Origin: Marinomonas rhizomae
GTDB lineage: Bacteria; Pseudomonadota; Gammaproteobacteria; Pseudomonadales; Marinomonadaceae
NCBI RefSeq assembly: GCF_003315485.1
Contig: NZ_QNSE01000010.1
Span: forward strand, 146,108 to 210,107
Direction: 5' to 3'
Length of the DNA stretch: 64,000 bases
This document shows positions 27,629 to 37,090 of the stretch, one piece after another (position 1 is the stretch's first letter; every line of letters begins with the position of its first letter). The notes beneath the pieces are model-generated. The model did not search any database. It was given only the letters and a program-made list of their open reading frames with translations, and was not told the origin of the DNA. Both the position numbers and the translations under genes were made by a program.

Positions 27629-28297
27629 ATGAAAGACTCTTTAGACATTCAATTCATTTCCGATGTAATGTGCCCATGGTGCGTTGTCGGTCTTGGTAAT
27701 CTCAATAAAGCACTGGATCAACTGAGCGACAAAGTTGATACCACACTGACCTTCCAACCATTTGAACTGAATCCGAACATGTCTGCAGAAGGCCAAGACT
27801 TAAGCGAGCACATCACAGAAAAATACGGCATCAATAAAGAACAATCAGACCAAAACAGAGACATGATCAAGACTCGTGGCAAAGAAGTCGACTTCGATTT
27901 TAATTTCACTGCTGAAAGCCGTATACGAAACTCATTTGATGCCCACCGGCTATTACACTGGGCTCAGTTAGAAGGCAAACAAGCTGAGCTAAAAGATGCG
28001 CTATTTAAAGCTCACTTCACACACAATCAAGATATAAGCGACCACCAAATTCTAGCCAATCTTGCGGCTAGCGTTAATCTTGACCCTGCCGCAGCCAAAG
28101 GCATTTTAGAGAACAATCATTTTGCCGATGAAGTCCGACAGCAAGAACAAATCTGGCAACAGAATGGCATCACCTCAGTTCCGACTGTCATTATTAACAA
28201 CGCCTACGCCATTTCTGGTGGACAACCAGCAGAAGTATTCAAAAGCGCGATAGAGGAAGTTCTAGAGAAAATTAAAGCAGAACAAACAAACGCTTGA
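27629..28297 (+). CDS. FrnE-like DsbA-family oxidoreductase
   Basis: A 222-residue thioredoxin-fold protein with a CPWC active site (residues 15-18, in DVMCPWCVVG) and the DsbA-type helical insertion. No signal peptide is seen, so it is cytoplasmic, as is usual for the FrnE group. SVPTVIINNAYAISGGQP contains the cis-proline loop. It likely acts as a thiol-disulfide oxidoreductase or isomerase. It is monocistronic, flanked by its own terminator; a link to neighbouring pathways is not evident. Confidence 0.92.
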   Translation: MKDSLDIQFISDVMCPWCVVGLGNLNKALDQLSDKVDTTLTFQPFELNPNMSAEGQDLSEHITEKYGINKEQSDQNRDMIKTRGKEVDFDFNFTAESRIRNSFDAHRLLHWAQLEGKQAELKDALFKAHFTHNQDISDHQILANLAASVNLDPAAAKGILENNHFADEVRQQEQIWQQNGITSVPTVIINNAYAISGGQPAEVFKSAIEEVLEKIKAEQTNA

Positions 28298-28299
28298 TA

Positions 28300-28349
28300 A
28301 AAAGCCCCATGTTGTTTTCCAATAAATGGATAAACCGCATGGGGCTTTT
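28300..28349. terminator. Bidirectional terminator between frnE-like and dctM2
   Basis: AAAAGCCCCAT (28300-28310) pairs with ATGGGGCTTTT (28339-28349) over a long 28-base loop, between convergent genes. Confidence 0.75.
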
Positions 28350-28387
28350 CAGGTTATCCCTATGTCTTTTCTACCAAAACGCTAAAT

Positions 28388-29692
28388 TTACCCAAACATA
28401 GTATTAGGAAGATAAAGTACAATCTGCGGGAAGATAATCAACAAAGCCACCGCCAAGATCATCATCAGCCAGAAAGGCAGAACTCCTCTAAAGATGTCAC
28501 CTAACTCCACGTTTGGTGCGACCGATTTTACGATGAAGACATTAATGCCAACAGGAGGAGAAATTAAGCCCATTTCAAGAGTCAGAACCGTCAGCACTCC
28601 AAACCAAATCGGATCTATCCCAAGTGATACAATGATAGGGAAGAAAATCGGCAAGGTCAGAACCAGCATAGCGAAGCCTTCAAGAAAGCAGCCCAGCACA
28701 AGATAGATTGCAAGGATTAGAATAAGCGTTCCCGTTACGCCCAACCCCAATCCAGACAACAGCTCACCTACCGCCGAAGGAATATGACTAAGCGCCATAA
28801 ATGGGTTAATCAAATGAGCCGCAATCAAGATAAGCATCACAGTAGCCGTTGTGACAACCGCATCCCGAGACGCATGCCAAAGCGTTTTTAGTGACAATGT
28901 ACGAGTTACAAAACCAACCAAAACCACCACACCAGCACCTACGGCAGCCGCTTCAACTGGTGAGAACAACCCGCCGTAAATTCCGCCTATCGTCAGCAAT
29001 ATCACCAAGACAATCGGGCCAGCACCTATTAACGCTTTCACTTTTTTACGTAAGCTGGTTGCCGGTCCAGCTGGACCATATTCAGGACGGAACCAACAAA
29101 TGACGGTGATCACTAAAATGAACAACATCAACAGCATGATGCCGGGCAAAACACCCGCCAAGAACAAGCGACCAATACTTTGCTCAGTCAAGATGGCATA
29201 GATAACAAAACCAGTCGAAGGAGGAATTAATATACCAAGCGTACCACCAGCCGCAACGACACCTGTCGACAGCCTTTTGTTGTATTTAAAACGGTCCATT
29301 TGACCCAAAGCTACCTTACCCATGGTCAATGCTGATGCAACTGACGAACCAGATAGCGCCGCAAAACCACCGCAACCAATCACCGTGGCCGAAGCCAATC
29401 CGCCACGTAGCTGTCCGATAATAGCATACGCCGCATCATAGAGTTTTCGGCTCATTCCAGTTATGGAGGCAACATTCCCCATCAGAATGAACAGTGGGAT
29501 AACAACCAATTCAGGCGATGAGGCTAAAGTGAAGGTTTCTGATGCTAGTAAACTTAATGCGGATCGGCTGCTATCAAGTATTGTAATACCCACAAATCCC
29601 ACGAAAAACATAGCAAAAGCCACGGGAATACGCAGCACCAGCAGACCGAACATGATCAAGGCGCCAATAAAACCAATCAATGATGCACTCAT
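28388..29692 (-). CDS. dctM: TRAP transporter large permease DctM, second system
   Basis: A 434-residue, roughly 12-helix DctM permease. GFAALSGSSVASALTMGKVAL and GILIPPSTGFVIYAILTEQSIG are the characteristic permease motifs, and ISPPVGINVFIVKSVAP is near the C-terminus. Its start overlaps the dctQ stop codon (ATGA). It is the distal gene of dctPQM, which lies directly downstream of the ligAB cluster on the same strand, so an aromatic acid or related carboxylate is the likely cargo. Confidence 0.94.
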   Translation of the reverse strand: MSASLIGFIGALIMFGLLVLRIPVAFAMFFVGFVGITILDSSRSALSLLASETFTLASSPELVVIPLFILMGNVASITGMSRKLYDAAYAIIGQLRGGLASATVIGCGGFAALSGSSVASALTMGKVALGQMDRFKYNKRLSTGVVAAGGTLGILIPPSTGFVIYAILTEQSIGRLFLAGVLPGIMLLMLFILVITVICWFRPEYGPAGPATSLRKKVKALIGAGPIVLVILLTIGGIYGGLFSPVEAAAVGAGVVVLVGFVTRTLSLKTLWHASRDAVVTTATVMLILIAAHLINPFMALSHIPSAVGELLSGLGLGVTGTLILILAIYLVLGCFLEGFAMLVLTLPIFFPIIVSLGIDPIWFGVLTVLTLEMGLISPPVGINVFIVKSVAPNVELGDIFRGVLPFWLMMILAVALLIIFPQIVLYLPNTMFG

Positions 29693-30210
29693 GCTGCGTC
29701 TCCTTTGTCCGTGTCTACTTTACGAACGTCACGACCTGATAAGGCCAGCTCAATGGCACGTAATGTCATGCCAGCTGCGGTGATCAAAGCAAAGATAGAA
29801 AGCCCATTTTGGAACCATGCCTTAGGTATAAGTAGAAGGTTGGTCGAAAGGTTCAACATAGTTGAAATCTTAGCGCTTTCATTTACAGCATAAGCAATGC
29901 CCACAAAGATGACGGCACCAAGTAATGCGGAAAATATATCGATTAAGTGGTTAAGCATCACCGGATAGCTTCGTTCGAAAAGATCAACTGCGATATGACC
30001 ACCCTGACGATCACACAGAGCCATTGCACCGAAGAGCAAAATAACCATTGTCATGGTAACTATGTCCTGCGACCCATAAAGCGGTGACCCTAACGCGCGG
30101 CCAATGACATCCGCAAGAATAATGATCACCTCAAAGATTAGACCTAAGGCGCCCAAGGCAGCGGACAGGGAAATAATCCCATCCGCCAGTTTACGAATGA
30201 TAGCAAGCAT
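29689..30210 (-). CDS. dctQ: TRAP transporter small permease DctQ, second system
   Basis: A 173-residue four-helix membrane protein of the DctQ family, with IGRALGSPLYGSQDIVTMTMVILLFGAMALCDRQGGHIAVDLF as the conserved central region. It overlaps dctM by 4 bp and follows dctP by 3 bp. Confidence 0.92.
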   Translation of the reverse strand: MLAIIRKLADGIISLSAALGALGLIFEVIIILADVIGRALGSPLYGSQDIVTMTMVILLFGAMALCDRQGGHIAVDLFERSYPVMLNHLIDIFSALLGAVIFVGIAYAVNESAKISTMLNLSTNLLLIPKAWFQNGLSIFALITAAGMTLRAIELALSGRDVRKVDTDKGDAA

Positions 30211-30213
30211 GAA

Positions 30214-31194
30214 TTACTTGCCTTCCATTGCTTCAAGCGTCGCTGTGCCATTGACGCTTTTTACATAAGACTGAACCACACCAGAAACAGCCTTAGTAAA
30301 CGCTGCTCTCTCATCATCGATTAAGTCCGTTATTGTATTTGCATTATCGGCCCGAGCCACTTCGAGCGCTTCAGTAGCCGTTTTTAACCAAGCATCTTCT
30401 GCACTTTTAGATAGCCCAGCACCACTAGCTGCGTCAACGGCAGCCTTTTGACTCGCAGTTAACCCATCATAAACTCTGCGATTAAGTACCGTATAAAAGA
30501 CAAGACGGCCTAATGGCGCGCCCAGAGTGAGAGAATCAGCCACTTCGTCAAGTTTGAAGTCTTTTAGGGTTGATGCTCCTGTAATAACACCATCAATAAG
30601 GCCAGTTTGCATGGCATTATAAATCTGACTAGCTGGCATTTGCACAGGGGTTGCACCTAAGGCACTCGCTACTTTTGCGGCAGTTGCACCAGCAACACGA
30701 ATTTTAAGCCCAGCTAAGTCTGCAGGTGTGCGAATCACTTTATTACGCATGATGAAAATATTAGGTTCGGAAGTCCACAATGCCAGTGGTTTAGTACCCG
30801 GAAATTCACTATTTAAATGTTTATCATAGACTCGCCATAGTGCTTCGTAACCAGGCATATCCTCAGGAATTGCACCGGGTAATTCAGCTATCATTGTTTT
30901 ACCAAACTGTGACGAGGTGTAACCAGGTAAGCCCCAAGACATATCCGCCGCACCTTGCAAAACACGCACATATTGCTCGGCAGGCCCTGCGCCCAGCTCG
31001 CCGCCATGATACCCGCGAACAGTAAGAGAACCATTTGTGGCAGCTGACAAATCTGCATTTAACTTTTCAATCACCGATGTATTAATGGTGTGGAACGGCG
31101 GAGTGAAGCTGGCGAACTTCAATTCCTCAGCAAAGACTTGAGTGGATAATGCAATGGCTGCTGAAGTAGCAATAATGAATTTATTTAGTTTCAT
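30214..31194 (-). CDS. dctP: TRAP transporter substrate-binding protein DctP, second system
   Basis: A 326-residue periplasmic receptor with a signal peptide (MKLNKFIIATSAAIALSTQVFA, cleavage after about residue 22). The DctP domain carries GLKIRVAGATAAKVASALGATPVQMPASQIYNAMQTGLIDGVITG with the carboxylate-binding arginine. It sits 169 bp downstream of the SnoaL-like gene and upstream of dctQM. By context it probably binds an aromatic acid such as a protocatechuate precursor, which is inference only. Confidence 0.92.
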   Translation of the reverse strand: MKLNKFIIATSAAIALSTQVFAEELKFASFTPPFHTINTSVIEKLNADLSAATNGSLTVRGYHGGELGAGPAEQYVRVLQGAADMSWGLPGYTSSQFGKTMIAELPGAIPEDMPGYEALWRVYDKHLNSEFPGTKPLALWTSEPNIFIMRNKVIRTPADLAGLKIRVAGATAAKVASALGATPVQMPASQIYNAMQTGLIDGVITGASTLKDFKLDEVADSLTLGAPLGRLVFYTVLNRRVYDGLTASQKAAVDAASGAGLSKSAEDAWLKTATEALEVARADNANTITDLIDDERAAFTKAVSGVVQSYVKSVNGTATLEAMEGK

Positions 31195-31363
31195 CTCTGT
31201 TCTCCCAATGTTGCTTTAGTGCCTTAGTTGCAGGCTTTGTTATTTTTGTTATGAGGCTTACCGAATCAACGGATCGTCCTTTTTAAATAGAAACTCTACT
31301 CTCAATCATTTACCAAGTTTTCAAACGACTCTTTCCCTCGCTACTTCTTTTGCGATTTAACAG

Positions 31364-31828
31364 CTACTCTGTTTTGCCTGAAGTTTCTTTATAGTGCAGT
31401 TCAATCGAACCCTGTCTTTTTGCTATTAACCACTCACCATTTATACTTTTAATTTTATCTACGAAACGACCAATAAAAATGTCCGCATTCGCCTGCACCA
31501 TGCTTTCGATTCCTTCGGCTTTTTTATTTGCAGCAAAAAGCACCACTCTCGACGTTACGACGACAAGACCTTCATTAATAATATTAGCTTCTATATTGGT
31601 CAGTGCATGACACGTTTCTTTTGCTGGACGCGAGGTAAAAGATTCAAGAATCGAGTCGCGTCCTTCAATTTTTACAGTCGGTGCGCTCGGGCGATACAAT
31701 TCGCCATCTTCGGTATAGCAATTTACCAACTCTTGCCAACGGCCTTGATCTAACAAATTAATAGAATGAGTTACCAGCTTTTGGCACTGCCACTCAATCA
31801 GCATATTTTCTATCGTTTGATTGCTCAT
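31364..31828 (-). CDS. SnoaL-like / NTF2-fold protein in the ligAB cluster
   Basis: A 154-residue protein with the features of a SnoaL_4/NTF2 cone fold: N-terminal helices (CQKLVTHSINLLDQGRWQELVNCYTEDGELYRPSAP), then beta strands with ITSRVVLF-type and ANADIFIGRFVDKIKSINGEWLIAKRQGSIE segments. Relatives include ring-hydroxylating dioxygenase beta subunits and small cyclases or isomerases. No metal or cofactor site is clear. Its start overlaps the hydrolase stop (ATGA), so it is translated with the ring-cleavage cluster. An isomerase or lactone-handling role is conceivable but not shown. Confidence 0.75.
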   Translation of the reverse strand: MSNQTIENMLIEWQCQKLVTHSINLLDQGRWQELVNCYTEDGELYRPSAPTVKIEGRDSILESFTSRPAKETCHALTNIEANIINEGLVVVTSRVVLFAANKKAEGIESMVQANADIFIGRFVDKIKSINGEWLIAKRQGSIELHYKETSGKTE

Positions 31829-32547
31829 AATCTCCTACTTTTCTGTAACCATGAGTGCAGTGCCGCTGCAACCTTTTCTGGATCCTCTGCTGGTGCCATG
31901 TGCCCAACGTCGTCAATCACAACAAGTTCACTACCACTAATTTGTTGTTGAATAGCCTGATGCTGAACCACTGGACTCCAGCTATCTTGCGAGCCAGAAA
32001 GCAGTAAAGTTGGCACCGATATCTGTGAAAGAAGCGCTTCAGCATCGGGACGATTTATCAATGCATGAATCTGCTTTTCAAAATCTTCAACCGAGTAAGA
32101 CTTGACCATTTCTGTCAAGTCAGCCATCAAATCTGCGTTACTTAATCCTTTGGGGGACATCATGGGGATTAGCCATTGTGTTACTAGAATTGAAGCACCA
32201 CTCATTTTCACGGCTTCAATCAAGCGCATACGCCCCGGAATTTCTTTGTCTGACTTGGGGTGAGCACCTGTATTTAAAAGTGCTAGACGCGTTACCCTCT
32301 GTGGTGCAAGACGATATATTTCCAGCGCAACTCGTCCTCCCATAGAATGTCCCGCCAAAGAAAAATCACCTTCAATATTGGATAACACCGACCGAGCCAT
32401 GTCAGTCAGGTCATCAAAACCTGCAAAGCTAATAATTTCAATGCCGACATCATGCTCTAATTGAGCTGCGACGTTGTGCCACATTCGTTGATCACATAGC
32501 AAACCAGCTAAACAAACCAATTTAGGTTTAGTTATACGCACATTCAT
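31825..32547 (-). CDS. Alpha/beta hydrolase in the ligAB cluster
   Basis: A 240-residue alpha/beta-hydrolase-fold enzyme. The nucleophile elbow GHSMGG (about 68-73), an acid in SGSQDSWSP (about 195) and the histidine in DVGHMAPAEDP (about 220) complete the Ser-Asp-His triad; oxyanion residues lie in LAGLLCDQRMW. It follows ligB by 6 bp with a GGGAGA site. It may hydrolyse a ring-cleavage product such as a pyrone-lactone or methyl ester, or release protocatechuate from an ester. The sequence alone does not choose between these. Confidence 0.85.
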   Translation of the reverse strand: MNVRITKPKLVCLAGLLCDQRMWHNVAAQLEHDVGIEIISFAGFDDLTDMARSVLSNIEGDFSLAGHSMGGRVALEIYRLAPQRVTRLALLNTGAHPKSDKEIPGRMRLIEAVKMSGASILVTQWLIPMMSPKGLSNADLMADLTEMVKSYSVEDFEKQIHALINRPDAEALLSQISVPTLLLSGSQDSWSPVVQHQAIQQQISGSELVVIDDVGHMAPAEDPEKVAAALHSWLQKSRRL

Positions 32548-32553
32548 TGTGAT

Positions 32554-33809
<1,256 letters not shown>

Positions 33810-33929
33810 TCGCGTCTTACCTTCACTCAGAGAAGTTAACTGAATAGAACTTATTTAATTTAAAGGTACACAGAAAAAAACAACCCTACATATGCATAAT
33901 TGAAAACATAGCTAAAAATTTGGTTATAT

Positions 33930-33940
33930 CATAAATTATG
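33930..33940. promoter_or_regulatory. Palindrome in the ligA-lysR divergent region
   Basis: CATAAATTATG is a perfect 11-bp inverted repeat between ligA and the LysR gene, with further CATA-type half-sites nearby (33890-33912). LysR regulators usually bind dyads of this size in divergent promoters, so it is a candidate site only. Confidence 0.35.
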
Positions 33941-33999
33941 AGTAACTAGCCTTGACCCACCACGACCTCACGAAACGGCTTTTTAAAAGGAGAATAAAA

Positions 34000-35223
34000 A
34001 TGAGCACTCCTAATTCAACCTTTCCTCTAACACTCAAACAATGCCGTGTTATCAGGGAAATAATGAAGAAAGGCACCGAAAAAGAGGCAAGTTCGTCGTT
34101 AAATCTGAGCCAATCCAGTGTCTCACGTGTACTATCACAAGCCGAACAAGCCTTGCAGGTCAATATATTTACGCGTGGCTGGAGTGGAGCTGAACCAACG
34201 TCAGCAGGGGAGGTCGTGATCTCGTCTTGTAATAGCATTTTAAAAGCAATTTCTGACGCAGAACACCAATTGCAGAGTAACGTTCCCGCCTTACTAAAAT
34301 TAACAACCTACGTAGAATGGCGACACCTTCTGATCATTGAAGCCGTTGTAAAAGTAGGTAGTGCTTCTGTAGCAGCACAAACACTTGGCATGACACAACC
34401 ATCCGTCAGCAAAGCATTAAAAGAAGTCGAAAATATGGTACAGCAGCCGCTCTTCTCAAGAGCACGCCGTGGCTTAATCCCGCAAGCTGCCGCCAAGCAA
34501 CTGGCTTCATTATTCCTAAGAGTTTCTCCTGTGATCCAATCGCTACATCACAGTCTTCAATCATTACCAAACGAGTTAACCGGCAGATTATCCGTCGGGA
34601 TGCTGTCGTTCTCCTGCCAAGATATTGTTCCCATTGCTTTTGCTTCTATATTTAAACAACACTCAGGAATTCGACTGCAAGCCATGCAAGGTCCTTATCA
34701 CATGCTGGCAAATGCCCTACGGCAAGGTGAAATAGACTGTTTTCTGGGGTTAATGAGAAAAGGACCAATCCATCCAGAACTCATCGAATTACCATTATTA
34801 CGAGCTCGATATGCTTTGATTGCTCGCTCAGATCATCCTGTTCACGACTATGCAAAAAAACTCGGCGACCTGATCAATGAACGCTGGATTGTGGCACGTC
34901 ACGGCACGCCGATTCGTGATTATTTCGAAAGCCTGTTCCATAGCATAGATAACAAACCACCTATTCAAGCACTGGAAATGCTGACTTTTGCCTCTTCAGA
35001 AGAACTGGTTATCCACAGCGAAGCCATCGCGCTGTTGTTCTATGACGACTGGAATATCAACAAACTCAACCCTCGCTTAAAGCAAATCCCGATTCCACTC
35101 CCCAGCCCGGAATGCACAATCGGAATAACCCTCCATCGCGAAAGGCAATCCTCCATCGTTCAGACATTTATTGAAGAGTTAAGATTAACGATTATAGACA
35201 AGCTAAAACAAAATAACCGCTAA
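34000..35223 (+). CDS. LysR-family regulator with two tandem HTH domains
   Basis: A 407-residue LTTR, about 100 residues longer than normal. It has one winged-HTH at about 10-70 (KKGTEKEASSSLNLSQSSVSRVLSQAEQAL) and a second at about 108-165 (VVKVGSASVAAQTLGMTQPSVSKALKEVENM), then a single effector domain (about 185-400). The ATG at 34000 has AAGGAG 8 bases upstream and is preferred to the frame's earlier start. It is divergent from ligAB and likely senses protocatechuate or its ring-cleavage product. The first HTH lacks some of the usual basic residues, so it may be a degenerate copy. Confidence 0.88.
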   Translation: MSTPNSTFPLTLKQCRVIREIMKKGTEKEASSSLNLSQSSVSRVLSQAEQALQVNIFTRGWSGAEPTSAGEVVISSCNSILKAISDAEHQLQSNVPALLKLTTYVEWRHLLIIEAVVKVGSASVAAQTLGMTQPSVSKALKEVENMVQQPLFSRARRGLIPQAAAKQLASLFLRVSPVIQSLHHSLQSLPNELTGRLSVGMLSFSCQDIVPIAFASIFKQHSGIRLQAMQGPYHMLANALRQGEIDCFLGLMRKGPIHPELIELPLLRARYALIARSDHPVHDYAKKLGDLINERWIVARHGTPIRDYFESLFHSIDNKPPIQALEMLTFASSEELVIHSEAIALLFYDDWNINKLNPRLKQIPIPLPSPECTIGITLHRERQSSIVQTFIEELRLTIIDKLKQNNR

Positions 35224-35306
35224 CCATGGGACTGCGAATAATAGAAAGCTCCATACCATCGGCAGGGAGCTTTTTCACTGCTAAGATTTACCTAGCTATA
35301 AACACC

Positions 35307-36767
35307 TTAAAAAGGATAAGGCGTTGCCGCTTGCTTAACGGTCACCCATTGCCAATGAGTATAAAGATCCCAATCAGCAGGGCCACACACCGCGCTGCCA
35401 TTACCTGATGCACCACAACCACCAAATGGGTTAATGCATTCATCGTTGACGGTTTGATCATTAATATGCAGCAAACCAACATGCAACCGATCACCAATAC
35501 GTTGCGCTCGAGAAAGATCGTTCGAAATCACCGCACCTGCTAAGCCATATTGTGTATTGTTCGCCATAGCCACAGCTTCGTCATCGTGTTTGAAGGTGGT
35601 AATATTAACCACTGGGCCAAAGATTTCTTCCTCAAAAGAGCGCATGCCCGGTTTCACATTGCTCAATACGGTCGGCGAGTAATAAGGTCCTTCGTGAACA
35701 CCACCTGCTTCTAGTTTAGCGCCTGCCGCGATGCTATCCTGAACAATAGCGTGAACTTTTTCAAGCTGATGCTGATTAATCAGCGGCCCTAAAGCAACTT
35801 GTCCAGAAGCTGGATCACCGACTGGTAAATGTTGAGCTTTTTCGACAATTTTCTCCGTGAGCGCTTCAGCAATACTTTCTTGGACTAAAATACGCCCTGA
35901 CGCCATACAGATTTGTCCTTGGTGGAAATATGCTCCCCAAGCAATATTACTGGCCGTCACATCTAGGTCAGCGTCTTCTAAGATGATTAACGAGCTCTTA
36001 CCACCTAACTCAAGCGACACTTTTTTGAGATTGCGACCACAGGCTTCACCCACTTTTCGGCCTGCAGCAGTAGATCCAGTGAACGCTACCATACCGATCT
36101 CTGGCGCAGCACAAAGCGCTTCACCGGCTTCAACAGCACCCGGCAAGACTTGAAATACGCCTTTTGGCAACCCTGCGGCCTCCAAGGCAAGAGCAAGAAT
36201 AAAACCACCAGTGACAGGTGTTTGTGGGTCAGGTTTCGTGACTACCGCATTACCTGTCGCCAAGGCTGGAGCAATAGAGCGAACAGAAAGGATCATCGGA
36301 AAGTTAAAAGGAGAAATAACACCCACAACACCAATAGCCTTACGTGTCGCGTAAGACATTCTCTCTGGAACAGAAGGTAGCGTCAGACCATTTGGCTCCA
36401 AAGTCATATTGGCTGCCAATTGCAGGATTAAAATGGCTTCTTTTATTTCATGCTGTCCTTTAGGAATAATGCCGCCCGTTTCACGCGCGATATATAAAGC
36501 AAATTCCTCAGCATTTTCTTGAATAAAAGACGCCGCTTTATGAAACAAAGCAGCCTTGTCTCTTGGTGGGACTGTTGCCCATTCTTTTTGCGCTTCATGT
36601 GCTCTCTGACATGCGGCATAGACATCGTCTGCCGTGGCAATACCAACTTCGCTCAAAACCTTACCTGTCGCTGGCTCTATAACCTCTTGCTTGTTTGAAG
36701 CCGCAACCCATTCACCCGTAAAAAATTTACCTGACCATTTTTTGGATTCAAGTACAAATACTGTCAT
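35307..36767 (-). CDS. Aromatic aldehyde dehydrogenase (XylC / vanillin dehydrogenase type)
   Basis: A 486-residue ALDH that resembles benzaldehyde dehydrogenases such as XylC and AreC, including the YPF C-terminus and the VHINDQTVNDECINPFGG segment that I recall from that family. FTGSTAAGRKVGEACGRNLKKVSLELGGKSS gives the cofactor and catalytic Glu motifs, and HQGQICMASGR the catalytic Cys. It should oxidise an aromatic aldehyde such as vanillin, coniferyl aldehyde or benzaldehyde to the acid, feeding the LigAB ring cleavage. It is divergent from the sigma-54 activator. AGGAGA precedes the ATG. Confidence 0.88.
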   Translation of the reverse strand: MTVFVLESKKWSGKFFTGEWVAASNKQEVIEPATGKVLSEVGIATADDVYAACQRAHEAQKEWATVPPRDKAALFHKAASFIQENAEEFALYIARETGGIIPKGQHEIKEAILILQLAANMTLEPNGLTLPSVPERMSYATRKAIGVVGVISPFNFPMILSVRSIAPALATGNAVVTKPDPQTPVTGGFILALALEAAGLPKGVFQVLPGAVEAGEALCAAPEIGMVAFTGSTAAGRKVGEACGRNLKKVSLELGGKSSLIILEDADLDVTASNIAWGAYFHQGQICMASGRILVQESIAEALTEKIVEKAQHLPVGDPASGQVALGPLINQHQLEKVHAIVQDSIAAGAKLEAGGVHEGPYYSPTVLSNVKPGMRSFEEEIFGPVVNITTFKHDDEAVAMANNTQYGLAGAVISNDLSRAQRIGDRLHVGLLHINDQTVNDECINPFGGCGASGNGSAVCGPADWDLYTHWQWVTVKQAATPYPF

Positions 36768-37090
36768 GTGTATTCTCCTATTTATTTTTATTAGCCACTG
36801 AATTTCTACTAAGGCAAATCAAACCAAATAGAAGTTCAGTATTTTGGTTATTCAAACCATTCGTACACTACAGCAATAGCTATGCCGAAATAATACCTCA
36901 GTAGATTCCATCAAAAAAATAAGATTCAAGATGTTGATAAATAAGGATTTATAACCCTATCAATATCTTAAAGCCGATATCACATAGTATAAATATCCAA
37001 CAATACACTTGACGATATCGTTAAATATAATCAAAACTAGAAAAAAGCAGTTAACCATTTCATCGACTAGATGAAAGAGGAAAAATAATA
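36768..37090. other. Regulatory region between aromatic ALDH and the sigma-54 activator
   Basis: A 323-bp AT-rich divergent region without a gene. It contains the near-palindrome TTGACGATATCGTTAA (37009-37024) 67 bp before the activator gene, and the inverted repeat TTGGTTATTCAAACCA (36845-36860). On the minus strand GG and GC dinucleotides 10 bp apart (36884-36897) give only a weak -24/-12 match, so a sigma-54 promoter for the aldehyde dehydrogenase is not convincing. Confidence 0.5.

Noticed and set aside
36884..36897. Possible -24/-12 promoter for the aromatic aldehyde dehydrogenase
   Set aside because: Only the invariant GG and GC are present at the right spacing; the flanking consensus is poor.
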